Assembly (NCBI GenBank): GCA_963575745.1
Contig: CAUYUJ010016367.1
Span: 141,632 to 164,131 of the forward strand
DNA length: 22,500 bases
DNA from: Prorocentrum cordatum
Lineage: Eukaryota > Sar > Dinophyceae > Prorocentrales > Prorocentraceae
Reading direction: 5' to 3'
The position numbers and the translations under genes are program-made. This document shows positions 1-8,461 of the stretch, piece after piece; the stretch's first letter is position 1; each line of letters starts with the position of its first letter. The notes under the pieces are model-generated. The model was not told the origin of the DNA and searched no databases. It worked only from the letters and a program-made list of their open reading frames with translations.

Positions 1-44
1 GCGCGCGGCAGCAGGCTGCTCCAAACTGCTGGCGGTAACGATAG

Positions 45-185
45 CAGAGGCCCTTTGCACAGCTTGTACGCGGGGTCGACATGGTTGACATCCGAGAGGA
101 GCAGCAAGAGCGTGATGCTCTGGAGCGTGATCCTGAGACCGACACTGGAGGCCACCAACTTGCTCTTGGAACGATTGATGCGTAG
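45..185 (+). CDS. possible 3'-terminal coding exon, function unknown
   Basis: A short open frame runs from just after a TAG at 42-44 to a TAG at 183-185 and reads RGPFAQLVRGVDMVDIREEQ, followed by a charged E/R/D-rich tail ending LALGTIDA. Its ordinary, mixed amino-acid composition contrasts with the homopolymer-like frames that follow. An AG at 43-44 or 46-47 could be a splice acceptor, which would make this a last exon continuing from outside the window. No family is recognised. It could equally be a chance frame. A Met codon at 81 gives a shorter alternative of 34 residues. Confidence 0.2.
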   Translation, partial: QRPFAQLVRGVDMVDIREEQQERDALERDPETDTGGHQLALGTIDA

Positions 186-262
186 ATCTACTTCGGCTAA
201 CTCCAAGTGTAATTACGCGGTGGCCGCAAGTAGCTGTTCAATAACGTGCTTCTCCCGACCGT

Positions 263-545
263 ACCTCCTCCTCCTCCTCCTCCTCCTCCTCCTCCTCCTC
301 CTCCTCCTCCTCCTCCTCCACCGCGTTCCTTCGACCCATCGTCCTGCTTCCTCACAACCTCCTCCTGCCCCCCTCCCTCCCTCCATCCCTCACTCGATCC
401 GTCCCACCTGCTCCTCCTCCTCCTGCTCCTCCTCCTCCTCTTCTTCCTCCTGTTCCTCCTCCTCCCCCTCCTCCTCTTCATCCACCTCCTCCTCCATCTC
501 TTTCCCACCCGCCGCGCGAGCCTCGTTCTGGTGCCCCCTCGTCTG
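263..545. repeat. CTC/CCT microsatellite and pyrimidine tract
   Basis: A near-perfect (CTC)n run at 263-318 is followed by a degenerate C/T tract (CTCCTC, CTTCTT, CCCTCC) to about 545. The long frames across it encode only poly-Leu, poly-Ser or poly-Gly, depending on frame and strand, so I do not call a gene. Strand-asymmetric pyrimidine runs like this can form triplex DNA. Confidence 0.9.
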
Positions 546-599
546 CGCGTGGCACGCCGCCGCTAGGAGCCTCGACGCCTCCGCGGGGGGCGCCGAAGC

Positions 600-684
600 A
601 GTGCGACGTCGCCGCCACGCAGTGCGGCGACGACGACGCCGCCGCCGCCGCCGACTGCGACGCCGCCGCCGCCGCCGCCGCCGC

Positions 685-729
<45 letters not shown>

Positions 730-770
730 AAGCGGCGGCGGCGGCGCCGCCGCCGCCGCCCGACAATCGA
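600..770. repeat. GCC/GAC triplet and GACGGC hexamer tract
   Basis: Mixed CG-rich triplets (GCC, GAC, CGG) with a short perfect GACGGC hexamer array at about 687-720. Frames give poly-Arg or poly-Ala only. Confidence 0.85.
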
Positions 771-787
771 GACTCGAGCATCGACCC

Positions 788-895
788 TGTCGGCGTTCTC
801 GGCAGTTTTCGCGCGTTTTCATAGGTTCTCGGCGGTTTTCGAGCCTCGAGAGATGTTTTCCAGCAGCTGCGCCTCGCCGAGAGCTTCCTGGGGGG
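788..895 (-). repeat. dispersed repeat, copy 1 of 3 (GCGAGGCGCAGC core)
   Basis: The reverse complement of this segment aligns by eye with plus-strand 12470-12575 and with the reverse complement of 15265-15345. Shared landmarks in order are a GCGAGGCGCAGC core, an ACATC/ACGTAC block, CGAGGC, and (in two copies) GAAAACCGCC. Read from the minus strand it gives ARRSCWKTSLEARKPPRTYE; 12520-12575 gives EARKPPGTYKIVRKTW. This suggests either a former coding segment or a transposable relic. No terminal repeats were found. Confidence 0.5.
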
Positions 896-1059
896 ATGCC
901 AAATCATCCCTGGCGGCCGCCAGAAAGCTGGGTCATGACCCGAAAGCCTCACGGCGGTGCGCCGACCCTGAGACTATGGCGTCACATTTTTGTTTCCCGA
1001 CGGGCGATCTCGCCTGGTTCCGGGCCCCGGGAACCGCGTGCCGTGCTCGTGCCCGTCGC

Positions 1060-1125
1060 CATCCACGTCGCCGTCGCCGTCGCCGTCACAGTCGCCGTCG
1101 TCGTCTCCGTCGTCGTCGTCGTCGT

Positions 1126-1170
<45 letters not shown>

Positions 1171-1171
1171 T

Positions 1172-1204
<33 letters not shown>

Positions 1205-1315
1205 GTCGGCGTCGTAGCCGTCGTCTCCGTCGGCGTCGCCGGCGGCGGCGGCGTCGTCGGCGTCGTCGGCGTCGGCGGCGGCGACGGCGCCGCCGTCGCG
1301 CGGCGGCGGCGTCGC
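1060..1315. repeat. GTC / GGCGTC microsatellite
   Basis: (GTC)n runs flank a tandem GGCGTC hexamer array at about 1131-1200, then degenerate GCC/GTC/GGC triplets to about 1315. The 250-residue frames here are poly-Val/Gly, poly-Pro/Thr or poly-Arg and are not credible proteins. Confidence 0.9.
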
Positions 1316-1497
1316 CGGTGGGGGGGGGAGCCGCGAGGGGCGCGGCGCTCCGAGCGGGCGGGGGGCGGGGGGCGGCGTCGCACGGGAGGGCGCGGCGGCC
1401 TCTGGGGAGGGCCTCGCAGGGAGCCGGGGGGGGGGCGCGGGCTCGCACGGGGGATGGCAGCCAAGACGTGTGTGCGTGCTCAGGAGCTGCTAGGGGA

Positions 1498-1552
1498 AGG
1501 GAGGAGGAGGAGGAGGAGGAGGAGGAGGAGGAGGAGGAGGAGGAGGGTGCTG
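1498..1552. repeat. GGA microsatellite
   Basis: About 15 nearly perfect GGA units after a GC-rich stretch. It gives poly-Glu, poly-Gly or poly-Arg in the three plus frames. Confidence 0.9.
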
Positions 1553-1950
1553 AAAGAGAGGCCCAGAGGGAGCTCGCGAGCCCCAGGAGTCCCCCTATCG
1601 TGTAGGCATCGAGGCTGTCCGATGGGGCGCGCGCGCGGAGGAGGAGGGTGAAGAGCGGGGGATGGCAGGACCGCCAATGGGAACGCAAGACAGGCAAGGG
1701 CGACGAGGGGGAGGAAAAGGGCGAGGGCGTGGAGCGCCCCTGGCCCCGGGTGATCCCAGGAGTTCCAAGGAGGCCCCCACGGCCCACAGAGCACCCCTCC
1801 CGAGGCCCACGGGGGCTCAGGAACTCCAAAGGGGAGCGGGAAGCTGTTGGAGCCTTGGGTCAGGGGCACCTTTAGGACCCCCCCGAGGAGTAAGGAGGGG
1901 TGGTAGGGGCCGCAAGACCCTTAGAGGGATTTGTTGGACGGCGGGCGACC
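1553..1950. other. no gene recognised
   Basis: A G- and purine-rich stretch with several overlapping short open frames on both strands. None shows a domain, biased repeat or recognisable motif. I see nothing I can support beyond general GC richness. Confidence 0.4.
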
Positions 1951-1953
1951 AGT

Positions 1954-1998
1954 TGAGCAGGGACCGACCGTCCCGGCTGTCCTATAGTCCTACCAGGC
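1954..1998 (+). repeat. short direct repeat, copy 1
   Basis: GAGCAGGGACCGACCGTCCC and what follows (CGGCTGTCCTATAG) recur at 2431-2475 with a few changes. The core GGGAC...GTCCC is itself a small inverted repeat. The copies are 477 bp apart and too short to call LTRs. Confidence 0.5.
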
Positions 1999-2091
1999 CC
2001 TGGATTTAATTGGGCCCCCTTTCGGGGTCGCACGAAGCCCTGCTGCGGAGGCACTGGGCCGCACTAAGTCGAGGGCGCGCAAACATGGATT

Positions 2092-2143
2092 ACCTCTCCA
2101 TGGATTTGGCGCGTCGTCGCCAAATCCACGGATCGGGAGAGGT
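2092..2143. other. strong hairpin
   Basis: TGGATTTGGCG at 2101-2111 pairs perfectly with CGCCAAATCCA at 2118-2128 around a 6-nt CGTCGT loop. An outer ACCTCTCC (2092-2099) also pairs with GGAGAGGT (2136-2143) across a short bulge. The result is a 19-bp interrupted stem. No poly-T tail follows, so it is not a typical bacterial or Pol III terminator. Its role is unknown. Confidence 0.6.
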
Positions 2144-2430
2144 GCCCTCCCCAAAATGCGGCCGGCGTCGCCGACCCTTGGCGGCGGGCAAACGAGGTTT
2201 CCCATGGAAACGGGACCCGTCGCTAATCCACGCCCCCCTGGATCCGCGTTTGCGATCGCCTGAACTGAGGATGTTCTGGACCATCGTGGGGCCGTCGTGG
2301 CTCCCCCTCGGAGCCGACCTGGAACGTGCAACGGCTCCAGACGGGCAGGCCTCGAAGCGGGCCGAGAGACGGAAGCCGCTCGGGGCACCAGTGCAAGCTG
2401 CATGCTCACCTGTGCGTCATTGTCTCCCTC

Positions 2431-2475
2431 GAGCAGGGACCGGCCGTCCCGGCATTCCTGTAGGCCCACCACGAC
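2431..2475 (+). repeat. short direct repeat, copy 2
   Basis: Second copy of the 1954-1998 sequence: GAGCAGGGACCGGCCGTCCC, then CGGCATTCCTGTAGGCCCACCA. Confidence 0.5.
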
Positions 2476-2526
2476 ATGTCCCTGGAACCACATGATATTC
2501 TAAAAACAATGTCCCGAGAACAGAAA

Positions 2527-2725
2527 GCCGAGGTGTCAAAACAAGGCAGCCCCAGCCACAAATCTGTTCAGAACCTTTCGTGCAAGGCGCAAAGACCACT
2601 CCTTGGCGGGCCTCTAGGCAAGCCGATGTGTTAAAACAAGACAGCCCCAGCCAGCAACGTTCTGAGAACACTTGGTGCAAGCCACAAAAAGGCTCTTGGA
2701 CCACTCTTTGGTTGGCCTCTAGTCC
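2527..2725. repeat. tandem duplication of about 100 bp
   Basis: Unit 1 starts GCCGAGGTGTCAAAACAAGG at 2527 and unit 2 starts GCCGATGTGTTAAAACAAGA at 2622. Both continue CAGCCCCAGCCA..., then TGCAAG...CACAAA/CGCAAA, and end GGCCTCTAG (2609 and 2714). An extra 10 bp or so lies inside unit 2. The open minus frame reads the two units in different phases, which argues against selection on a protein. Confidence 0.7.
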
Positions 2726-2737
2726 TCTTGGGGCCTC

Positions 2738-2917
2738 CAAGAGGGGGGGGCGGCGCAAATCATGGCCGGCGGCATGTGCGCGGCGCGTGGGGGGGGGCCT
2801 GGGGACGCATTGAAATGAGGAGAGGCGCCATGATATCTGGGGAGATGTCATGGGTCCCCGCCATGATATCCATCCCCCCCCGAGTCATTCACCCCCTTGT
2901 TGGCCGCCGCCCCCGAT
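2738..2917 (+). mobile_element. fold-back dispersed repeat, copy 1 of 2
   Basis: This segment aligns in the same orientation with 17776-17947. Shared landmarks in order are AGAGGGGGGG, GCAAATCATG, CCGGCGGCATGTGCGCGGC, GAGGCGCCATGA, ATCTGGGGA, a second GCCATGA, an ATCCACCCCCC-type run, GTCAT(T)CACCCCC and CCGCCCCCGA. The outer ends are loosely inverted (G-run plus CAAATCATG against GTCATTCACCCCC). It looks like a short non-autonomous fold-back element. No target duplication was identified. Confidence 0.6.
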
Positions 2918-2918
2918 A

Positions 2919-3083
2919 AGGAGGGGGAGGAGGAGGAGGAGGAGTGGGAGGAGGAGGAGGAGGAGGAGGAGGAGGAGGAGGAGGAGGAGGAGGAGGAGAA
3001 GGAGGAGGGGGAGGGAGGAAGAGGAGGAGGAGGAGAAGGAGGAGAAGGAGGAGAAGGAGGAGAAGGAGGAGGAGGAGGAAGGC
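2919..3083. repeat. GGA/GAAGGA microsatellite
   Basis: Perfect GGA runs with GAAGGAGGA interspersions. Frames are poly-Glu, poly-Gly or poly-Arg. It runs directly into the fold-back element at 3102. Confidence 0.9.
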
Positions 3084-3101
3084 CTCCCAGAGGGGTCCGA
3101 C

Positions 3102-3241
3102 TAGATGGAGTCGGATGATAACGCCGAACCGCCGATGCATCGCCGATGCATCGGCGACGTCGGCGTTGAGAGAATCGGCTCCACATCGAGCCGCATCGCC
3201 GATGCATCTGAGATGTGGCGCGATCCGCCGACACCATCTGC
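3102..3241. mobile_element. GATGCATC fold-back element, copy 1
   Basis: Starts TAGATGGAGTCGGATGAT and ends CGATCCGCCGACACCATCTG, so the termini are imperfect inverted repeats (GATGG-GTCGG). The interior carries CCGATGCATCGCCGATGCAT and CGGCGACGTCGGCG, which are internally palindromic, and the shared block CCACATCGAGCCGCATCG. Copy 2 at 4488-4700 has the same order of blocks. The target duplication is unclear. Confidence 0.65.
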
Positions 3242-3639
3242 TGAGACCCCAATTCACGTAGGACGAGGGCCATGCCCTGCTCTGGTATGATGTGCTTGGC
3301 CCAGGATGCGGTCCGGGAATTCTGGTGTATCTGGCCCTCGCTTCCTGGAGCCCGCGCGGAACAATAGGAGCACCAGGAATCCCACCAGCCCTCTGGGCGT
3401 CGGTGGTTTAGGTCGTTTCCTCTTCCACCCCTCCCTCTTCCCCTTCGGGGAAGGGTTTACCCCTCCCCCTACCCCGTCCCCACTGACCTGGACAGGAGGG
3501 GCGGGGAGCGGTCAGAGCGTCCAAAACGGCCTCGGCGAGGAAGCCAAAATCATTGATTTCACTATGGTTTGGGCCCCATTTTGGCCTTCTGAGGGGGCAA
3601 CGCTAATTAAAGCTCCCCTCTTCTCTGATCGATTCTCTA
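3242..3639. other. no gene recognised
   Basis: Mixed sequence without a recognisable domain on either strand. A CCCCATTTTGGCC at 3574-3586 superficially resembles part of the dinoflagellate spliced leader but departs from it right after the shared core. Nothing else is supportable. Confidence 0.4.
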
Positions 3640-3945
3640 CGATGGCCGCAAGAGGCCCCCAGGATGCCCCAAGAGGCCGCAGGATGGCCCCAAGATGGCC
3701 CCAAGAGGCCCCCCAAGAGGCCCCCAGGAGGCCCCCAAGAGACCCCCAAGAGGCCCCAAGAGACCCCCCAGAGGCACCCAAGAGGCGCCCAGGAGGCCCC
3801 AAGAAGCGCCCATGAGGCCCCCAAAGGCCCCAAGATGGCCCCAAGAGGCCCCAAGAGGCCCCCAGGAGGCCCCAAAGAGGATCCCGAACGGCCCACAGAG
3901 GCCCCCCCGAGGCACCCAAGACGCCGAAAGGCCCCTCAAGACGAC
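3640..3945. repeat. CCCAAGAGG-type minisatellite
   Basis: Degenerate tandem units of roughly 9-18 bp built on CCCCAAGAGGCCCC and CCCAGGAGG. Minus frames read as LLGASWGPLGG-like repeats and plus frames as PKRPPRGPQEAP-like repeats. Every frame is open because the unit lacks stop codons, so the openness is not evidence of a gene. A related array is at 5885-6350. Confidence 0.85.
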
Positions 3946-4261
3946 CCTCTACTCGCCTGGGCGTCGTTTCTGGACGGGCTGGTGGGGATACTTTTTTTTT
4001 TACGGCCGCAGGCGGAAGCGCCAGCGGCAGGCGGTCGGGCTGGTGGGGATGCGCGAAGCGTCTAGAATTCTTGGACGCCTTGGAGCGCACCCTTACCGTG
4101 ACGTCGGCAGGTAGGGAGGCCCAGCCCGAAGGCGTATGCACCCATCCTGAGCCCGGCGAGCCGCCTGACCAGGGTCGGCGAACGTGTGCTTAGATTGCTA
4201 CTTGTTTGGGGGGGAACTTGGGAGAATAAGGAGGCGAGAGCGAACTTCTGCAACGCAGTAC

Positions 4262-4366
4262 GCACGGTGCTGTAGCGTCGACGTCGTCGGGCTCGAACAT
4301 CGCCTCCATCTCGCCGAGCAAAATCAGCACCCGCCGCCACTGCCCAGCTTTCTCGCTCGGCGGCGC
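4262..4366 (-). pseudogene. PPR motif fragment
   Basis: The minus strand reads EKAGQWRRVLILLGEMEAMF then EPDDVD, which is helix A end plus helix B of the 35-residue PPR motif seen elsewhere in the window (EKGGQWQRALALLGEM...EPDV). The start of the motif (SYNAAISAC) is replaced by APPS, so the fragment is truncated or shifted at about 4355. After EPDDVD the frame continues to a stop at 4190 without further PPR similarity. Family knowledge: PPR proteins bind single-stranded organellar RNA. With one partial motif, this copy is probably a relic or an isolated exon. Confidence 0.6.
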
Positions 4367-4487
4367 CCGAAGAGGGGGGCCAGAACGGGGGGGGAGCGCA
4401 CCATGGCCTAGGGTTTGTGTGCGGACGAGGGGGGGAAGCCAGGCAGCGCATTGAAAGACCACAAGGTGGCCACGAATAGAGACCTCC

Positions 4488-4700
4488 TAGATGGGGTCGA
4501 GGCAGCTGGGGTCGGAGGATCGCGATGCATCACCGATGCATCAACGATGTATCGGCGATGCACGGGCGATGCATCGTCGACGTCGGCGATACATCGGCGA
4601 CGTCGACGTGAAGCAAGTCGATTCCCACATCGAGCCGCATCGGCGATGCCTCGGTGGTGCGGCGCGACCCTCCGACCCTATCTACTCCGACCCCATCTGA
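4488..4700. mobile_element. GATGCATC fold-back element, copy 2
   Basis: Left end TAGATGGGGTCGAGGCAGCT with GGGGTCGGAGGATCGCGATG. Right end, reverse-complemented, is CAGATGGGGTCGGAGTAGAT with AGGGTCGGAGGGTCGCGCCG. That makes inverted termini of roughly 55 bp with mismatches. The interior is rich in GATGCATC, CGACGTCGG and the block CCACATCGAGCCGCATCGGC shared with 3102-3241. It is 213 bp long and has no coding capacity. Target duplication is not evident. Confidence 0.7.
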
Positions 4701-5157
4701 GAGGCTTGGATTGAACTCTGGGAGATTTCATGGCCCCAGACAGGGTGCACATCCAAACGCCCCTACTCGTCGGTCGGAAGAAGTAGGTAAACAAACAGTA
4801 AGTAAGCAAGTAGGACGGCGGATGAAGTAGATTGGGCCCAGGCCCTCCCGGAGAATAACAACACATAGCAACGCGTATCGATGTTTGAAGTACGAAGGCG
4901 CTAGAATTACATTGGGATCTGCGAAACCAAAGATACCTACTTTCAACAACCGGCGTGTACCAGTCGGTCGGAAGAAGTGTGTAGTCACATGACGCGGGCA
5001 AGCGCCGAAAGGCTGCGTTGGTCTCCGCTCGCCCCCTTGGGGAGGAGAAAAGAAGGGGCACCACTCAATCATTGCAGCAGGAAAGCGCATAAAGTATTCC
5101 GTGGCAACACATGGGAGTTTCCCATATCATCGTGTCGGCTCTTGCGAAACGACGCTC
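4701..5157. other. less GC-rich stretch with a 16-bp direct repeat
   Basis: GTCGGTCGGAAGAAGT occurs at about 4770 and again at about 4963, followed by a short GTAA/AGTA-rich run (4780-4812) after the first. A 120-codon minus frame (4728-5090) covers this region but shows no recognisable domain, and I do not call it a gene. Confidence 0.4.
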
Positions 5158-5284
5158 TTCGACGCTAAGCCGACGCCAACCGACGCTAAATCGACGCTAA
5201 TCGACGCTAATCGACGCTAGCCGACGCTACATCGGCGCCATCTCATCCACTCCCAAAGGCTGATCGACGCTAATCGGCGCTAAG
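5158..5284. repeat. TCGACGCTAA tandem repeat
   Basis: About ten imperfect units of 10-11 bp (CGACGCTAAG, CGACGCCAAC, CGACGCTAAT, CGGCGCTAAG), interrupted once at 5228-5262. It is noncoding, because frequent TAA/TAG occur in phase. Confidence 0.8.
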
Positions 5285-5322
5285 GCCGGAAGTGCGAAGG
5301 TATAGCATGCTCCCATGACGCG

Positions 5323-5556
5323 CTATCGAGAAAGTATGTGGGGATCTGGGAATCCATGAAGACCCATTTGCAACGACTGGCGAGTAGTCCTCCCCCGCCC
5401 CTTGGACGCCTCCGACTCGCACGCGATTGTCACAGCGCTGTAGCAGCCGGCGTCGGGATCCAGCTGCGCCTTCGAGATCTCGCGGAGCAGTGCCAAAGCC
5501 CGCTGCCACTGCCCACCTGCATCGCACGCGCAGATCGCAGCGTTGTAGCCGACCAA
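5323..5556 (-). CDS. PPR exon or fragment, about 1.5 motifs
   Basis: The minus strand reads VGYNAAICACDAGGQWQRAL then ALLREISKAQLDPD, a full 35-residue PPR motif. It is followed by AGCYSAVTIACESEASKG, the first helix of a second motif that then degenerates. The frame stops at 5323 after FPDPHILSR, which is not PPR-like. The frame is open upstream of 5556 (PFLVGYNAA), so 5556 is only a nominal edge and the true exon start is unknown. Expected role by family is organellar RNA binding. It could be an exon of a split gene or a decayed copy. Confidence 0.6.
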   Translation of the reverse strand: MVGYNAAICACDAGGQWQRALALLREISKAQLDPDAGCYSAVTIACESEASKGRGRTTRQSLQMGLHGFPDPHILSR

Positions 5557-5569
5557 GAAAGGTAAACAC

Positions 5570-5884
5570 TTGGATCTACATTTGACGCGGTCGCCTCAAG
5601 CCTCGCCAGATCGGCCCCCGTTAACGTGCCGTGTAGGGTGCAGGGTGTAGGATGTTAGAACTCGGGTCTGGGGAGCGGTTTCGGGCCAAGGGCCTGCATT
5701 CGAGAAATGCGCGCGCCCACAAACTTGCAAAACGCTGACACTACAAAACATTCCACCGACCACCACCTGCTGAGGGTTGACAAGGCGCGTGAGACGATTG
5801 GCTGTCCCCCCCTTCCCCTTCCCTCTCCCCCCCCTGGGCCCCAAATCGCACTAGAGAGGAATGGCCTTGGGGAGAGGGACACGA
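5570..5884. other. no gene recognised
   Basis: Unique-looking sequence with overlapping short frames only. I see no repeats, hairpins or motifs that I can support. Confidence 0.35.
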
Positions 5885-6350
5885 GCTCGTCCCCCCAGGG
5901 GCTCTCCCGAGCCTCCCAAGAGCCCCAGGACGGTCCAACGAGCGCCGAGACCATCCAAGAGATCGACGGGCTACGAGGCCCCCAGGACGGCCCAAGAGTG
6001 CTTCCAGAGGGCCGCCGAGAAGGCCGGAAGGCAAACATTGTCCCATTCCGTCGGAAGACCCACACGTTCGACATACACGCCTTTTTCGTCCTGACTGCGC
6101 CCAGTGCAGCCCCAGGGGCCCCCAAGATCGTCCCAAGACGGGAGCCCCAACAGGGCCCAAAACGGCCCCAAGGCGGCCCCAGGGCCCCCTAAGACGGCCC
6201 AGGAAGACCCCAAGAAGGGCAGTACAAACTGACAGCGAAAGTCTTTCCCGTCGTGGGGCCCCCCCCACAGTGAAAGGCCCCAAGAGGCCCCAAGAGGGGG
6301 CACCCAAGATACACCCAAGAGGACATCGAGAGGCCCCCAGGAGTCAATCA
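5885..6350. repeat. degenerate CCCAAGAGG / CCCCAGGA minisatellite
   Basis: The same sequence flavour as 3640-3945 (GAGGCCCCCAGGA, GGCCCCAAGAGG) but more diverged, with unique spacers. Minus frames again read LGASWGLLG-like and stay open for over 180 codons because the unit lacks stops. Confidence 0.65.
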
Positions 6351-6477
6351 GACGCCCCAAAAAGCCTTTCAAAAGTTCCTTAGATGTGAGAGAACACGTT
6401 TCACGGGCGCTCGCCTCAGGAATATCCGGCGGCGCGTTTCAAACCGGGGAGTGTCAAAACTAGGGGGACTCCCCTCC

Positions 6478-6735
6478 TCCCTCAAACCCCCCCTCCCGAA
6501 CCCCCCCCTCCCAGGGGGGGGGGGCTCAAACCCACCCCCCCCAGCGCCGGCGGCGCCGGCGCTGGCGGCCGCCAGCAGCGCCGACGGCGGGGACGCAGCG
6601 ACGATGACCAGAGGCAGCCCAAGGAGGGGGGGGTTCAACCCCCCCCCCCTCCCCCTGGCGCCGGCGCCGGCGCTGGCGGCGGTCAGCAGCGCCGGCTGCT
6701 GGCGCCTGCGACGGCGGGAACGCAACGACGATTAC
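6478..6735. repeat. GC-rich tandem duplication with G-run/C-run hairpins
   Basis: Two copies about 115-120 bp apart. Each has a G-run, a short TCAA-containing spacer and a C-run (6515-6543 and 6631-6653), then GCGCCGGCGCTGGCGGC, CAGCAGCGCCG and GGCGGGAACGCA/GGCGGGGACGCA. The G-run/C-run pairs are perfect hairpins. Two more such hairpins lie on the far side of the CCA tract at 7768-7842. Confidence 0.65.
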
Positions 6736-7617
6736 CACCACTACCACCACCGCCACCACTACCACCACCACCACCGCTTAAACCCACCACCACCACCATC
6801 ACCAACCCACCACACCACCACCACCACCACCACCACGACAACTACCACCACACCTCACCATCACCAGCACCACCACAAAAACCCACCACCACTACCACCA
6901 CCACCACCACCACAATCTACCACACCACCACCACCCGCCACAACCACCACCACTACTAGCAGCACAACCCCCCGCCACCACCACAAACCAACACACCACC
7001 ACCACAAACCACCACCACCGCCACCACCACCACCACCAACACCACGTCCACAAACCACAGCCACCACCACAACCCACCACCACCACCACCGCCACCACAA
7101 ACCACCACCACACCACCACCACACCACCACAACCACCACCGCCACAACTCACCAGAACCACCACCACTACAAAAACCCACCACCACTACCACCGCCACCA
7201 CCACAATCTACCACACCACCACCATCACCACCGCCACAACCACCACGACTACTGGCAGCACAACCCACCGCCACCACCACAAACCACCACACCAACACCA
7301 ACACCACCGCCAAAACCACCACCACCAGCACCACCTCGACAAACCACCGCCACCACCACAACCCACCACCGTCACCGCCACCACAAACCACCACCACCAC
7401 ACCACCACCAAACCACCACCACCACCACGACCCACCACCACCACCACAAACCACCACCACACCACCACCAAACCACGACCACCAAACCACCACCACCACC
7501 ACCCACCACCACCACCACAACAAACCACCACACCACCACCACCATCACCGCAACCACCACCACCGCCACCACCATTACCACAACCCACCACCACAACCAC
7601 CACCACCACCACCGTCG
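6728..7617. repeat. 890-bp CCA/CAC microsatellite with internal 294-bp period
   Basis: Almost pure ACC/CCA triplets with AAACC, GCC and TCACC variants. Inside it a block beginning CAAAAACCCACCACCACTAC at 6876 recurs at 7170 and continues similarly through ACAATCTACCACACCACC and a GCAGCACAACCC landmark, giving a higher-order unit of about 294 bp. The plus frame is poly-Thr/His/Pro and the minus frames poly-Val/Gly/Trp. The 459-codon open frame is a by-product of the repeat. Confidence 0.85.
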
Positions 7618-7759
7618 TCCTCGTCGACGCTCTCCGCCGCCGCCGTCCCCCGCCGCAGGCGCCGGCGCTGGCCCAGAAAAGAAAATCGTCGTCTCAGCCA
7701 CCGCCGCCAGCCGCCGCCGACGCAAGCGCCGGCCCGAGGAGAGGGGAAGCAGGGGAGGG

Positions 7760-7845
7760 AGGGCGGGGGGGGGGGATTTGAACCCCCCCCCCACCTCCGT
7801 CACGGGAGGGGGGGAAGGGTCCGGTTCTAACCCCCCCCCTCCAAG
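7760..7845. repeat. paired G-run/C-run hairpins
   Basis: A G-run, ATTTGAA and a C-run at about 7768-7793, then GGGAGGGGGGGAAGGG...TTCTAACCCCCCCCTCC to 7842. These mirror the hairpins on the left side of the CCA tract. Confidence 0.6.
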
Positions 7846-8184
7846 CGACCACAGAACGCGCTCTTTCTTAGATGTGCATCCCCGAGGCTCCTGCAGGCTA
7901 GGCACGGTGACACGACACTAGACGTTTTCACTCTTATGGGAGTCGGCGAAATGACGTAAGCCTCTTGAAAAGAGAATGTGCTCGTAAGCGTGTGCGCCTT
8001 TCAATGTGCAAGACAAACTGTGCGCGCGCTGGGAAGATTCAAACATTGTCTAAGCCGACTTGAAAGGATTCAAGATCCAGGGGCGCGCGCGCGCTGGACC
8101 CATTCTACCAGATCGGCGGAATACAAACCTACCTTTAGTAAACCTCCCTCCCCTTAGTGAAAACGGCCTGGGACCGAAACCGAC
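7846..8184. other. no gene recognised
   Basis: Mixed sequence with a CTTAGATGTG also seen at about 6381 and a GCGCGCGCGCGC run at 8081-8094. No domain or structured element is supported. Confidence 0.35.
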
Positions 8185-8290
8185 GGATCTGGACCTACAA
8201 AAAATGACGGCCGCGACGCCCTCTCGCGAACCGACAACGGCCAATTCCTCAATCGGCGTGTCAGGGTGGGAGTTCTATCCACCTCCGAAG
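8185..8290 (+). repeat. dispersed repeat (ACGGCCAATTC family), copy 1
   Basis: Aligns in the same orientation with 16108-16214. Shared blocks in order are GACGCCCTC/TGCGCCCTC, CGAACCGACAACGGCCAATT, CAATCGGCGTGTCA, GGGAGTTCT and CCTCCGAAG. Copy 2 has clearer GGTCGGAC inverted ends. No coding meaning was recognised. Confidence 0.65.
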
Positions 8291-8461
8291 GAATCTGGAA
8301 ACGCACACGGCCGGATTCACACGTGGAGCATCTGGCAGGCACGCGCGGGATGCGCACTCGGAAGCTCGGCCAGCCCATAGCCTGCGGGGCCGCCGGGGGG
8401 CCAAGCCTCGGAAAGACGCCAGGCCACACCTCTTCCCAACTCTCGCCTGGGCCGGACGCCT

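Noticed and set aside
55-1605. 516-codon plus-strand open frame
   Set aside because: It is poly-Leu/Ser then poly-Arg across successive triplet repeats and has no domain.
1954-2475. LTR-retrotransposon with 45-bp direct repeats
   Set aside because: The repeats are too short, the 480-bp interior has no gag/pol motifs, and no target duplication is seen.
2527-2725. Two-repeat protein on the minus strand
   Set aside because: The two DNA units are read in different phases by the same open frame, so the protein repeat is not real.
3541-3586. Spliced-leader relic (ATTTTGGCT-like on both strands)
   Set aside because: Only about 9-10 bases of the dinoflagellate leader core match and the flanks diverge at once. 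This is too short to support.
5158-5284. CRISPR-like array
   Set aside because: Units are contiguous without spacers and vary freely. It is a simple tandem repeat.
7768-7793. tRNA T-arm look-alike on the minus strand (G-run, TTCAAAT, C-run)
   Set aside because: The loop matches a T-loop, but I found no acceptor, D-arm or anticodon stem around it. Similar G-run/C-run hairpins with other loops occur three more times nearby.
6451-7830. 459-codon plus-strand open frame
   Set aside because: It is read through the CCA microsatellite (poly-Thr/His/Pro). The repeat has no stop codons in any plus frame.
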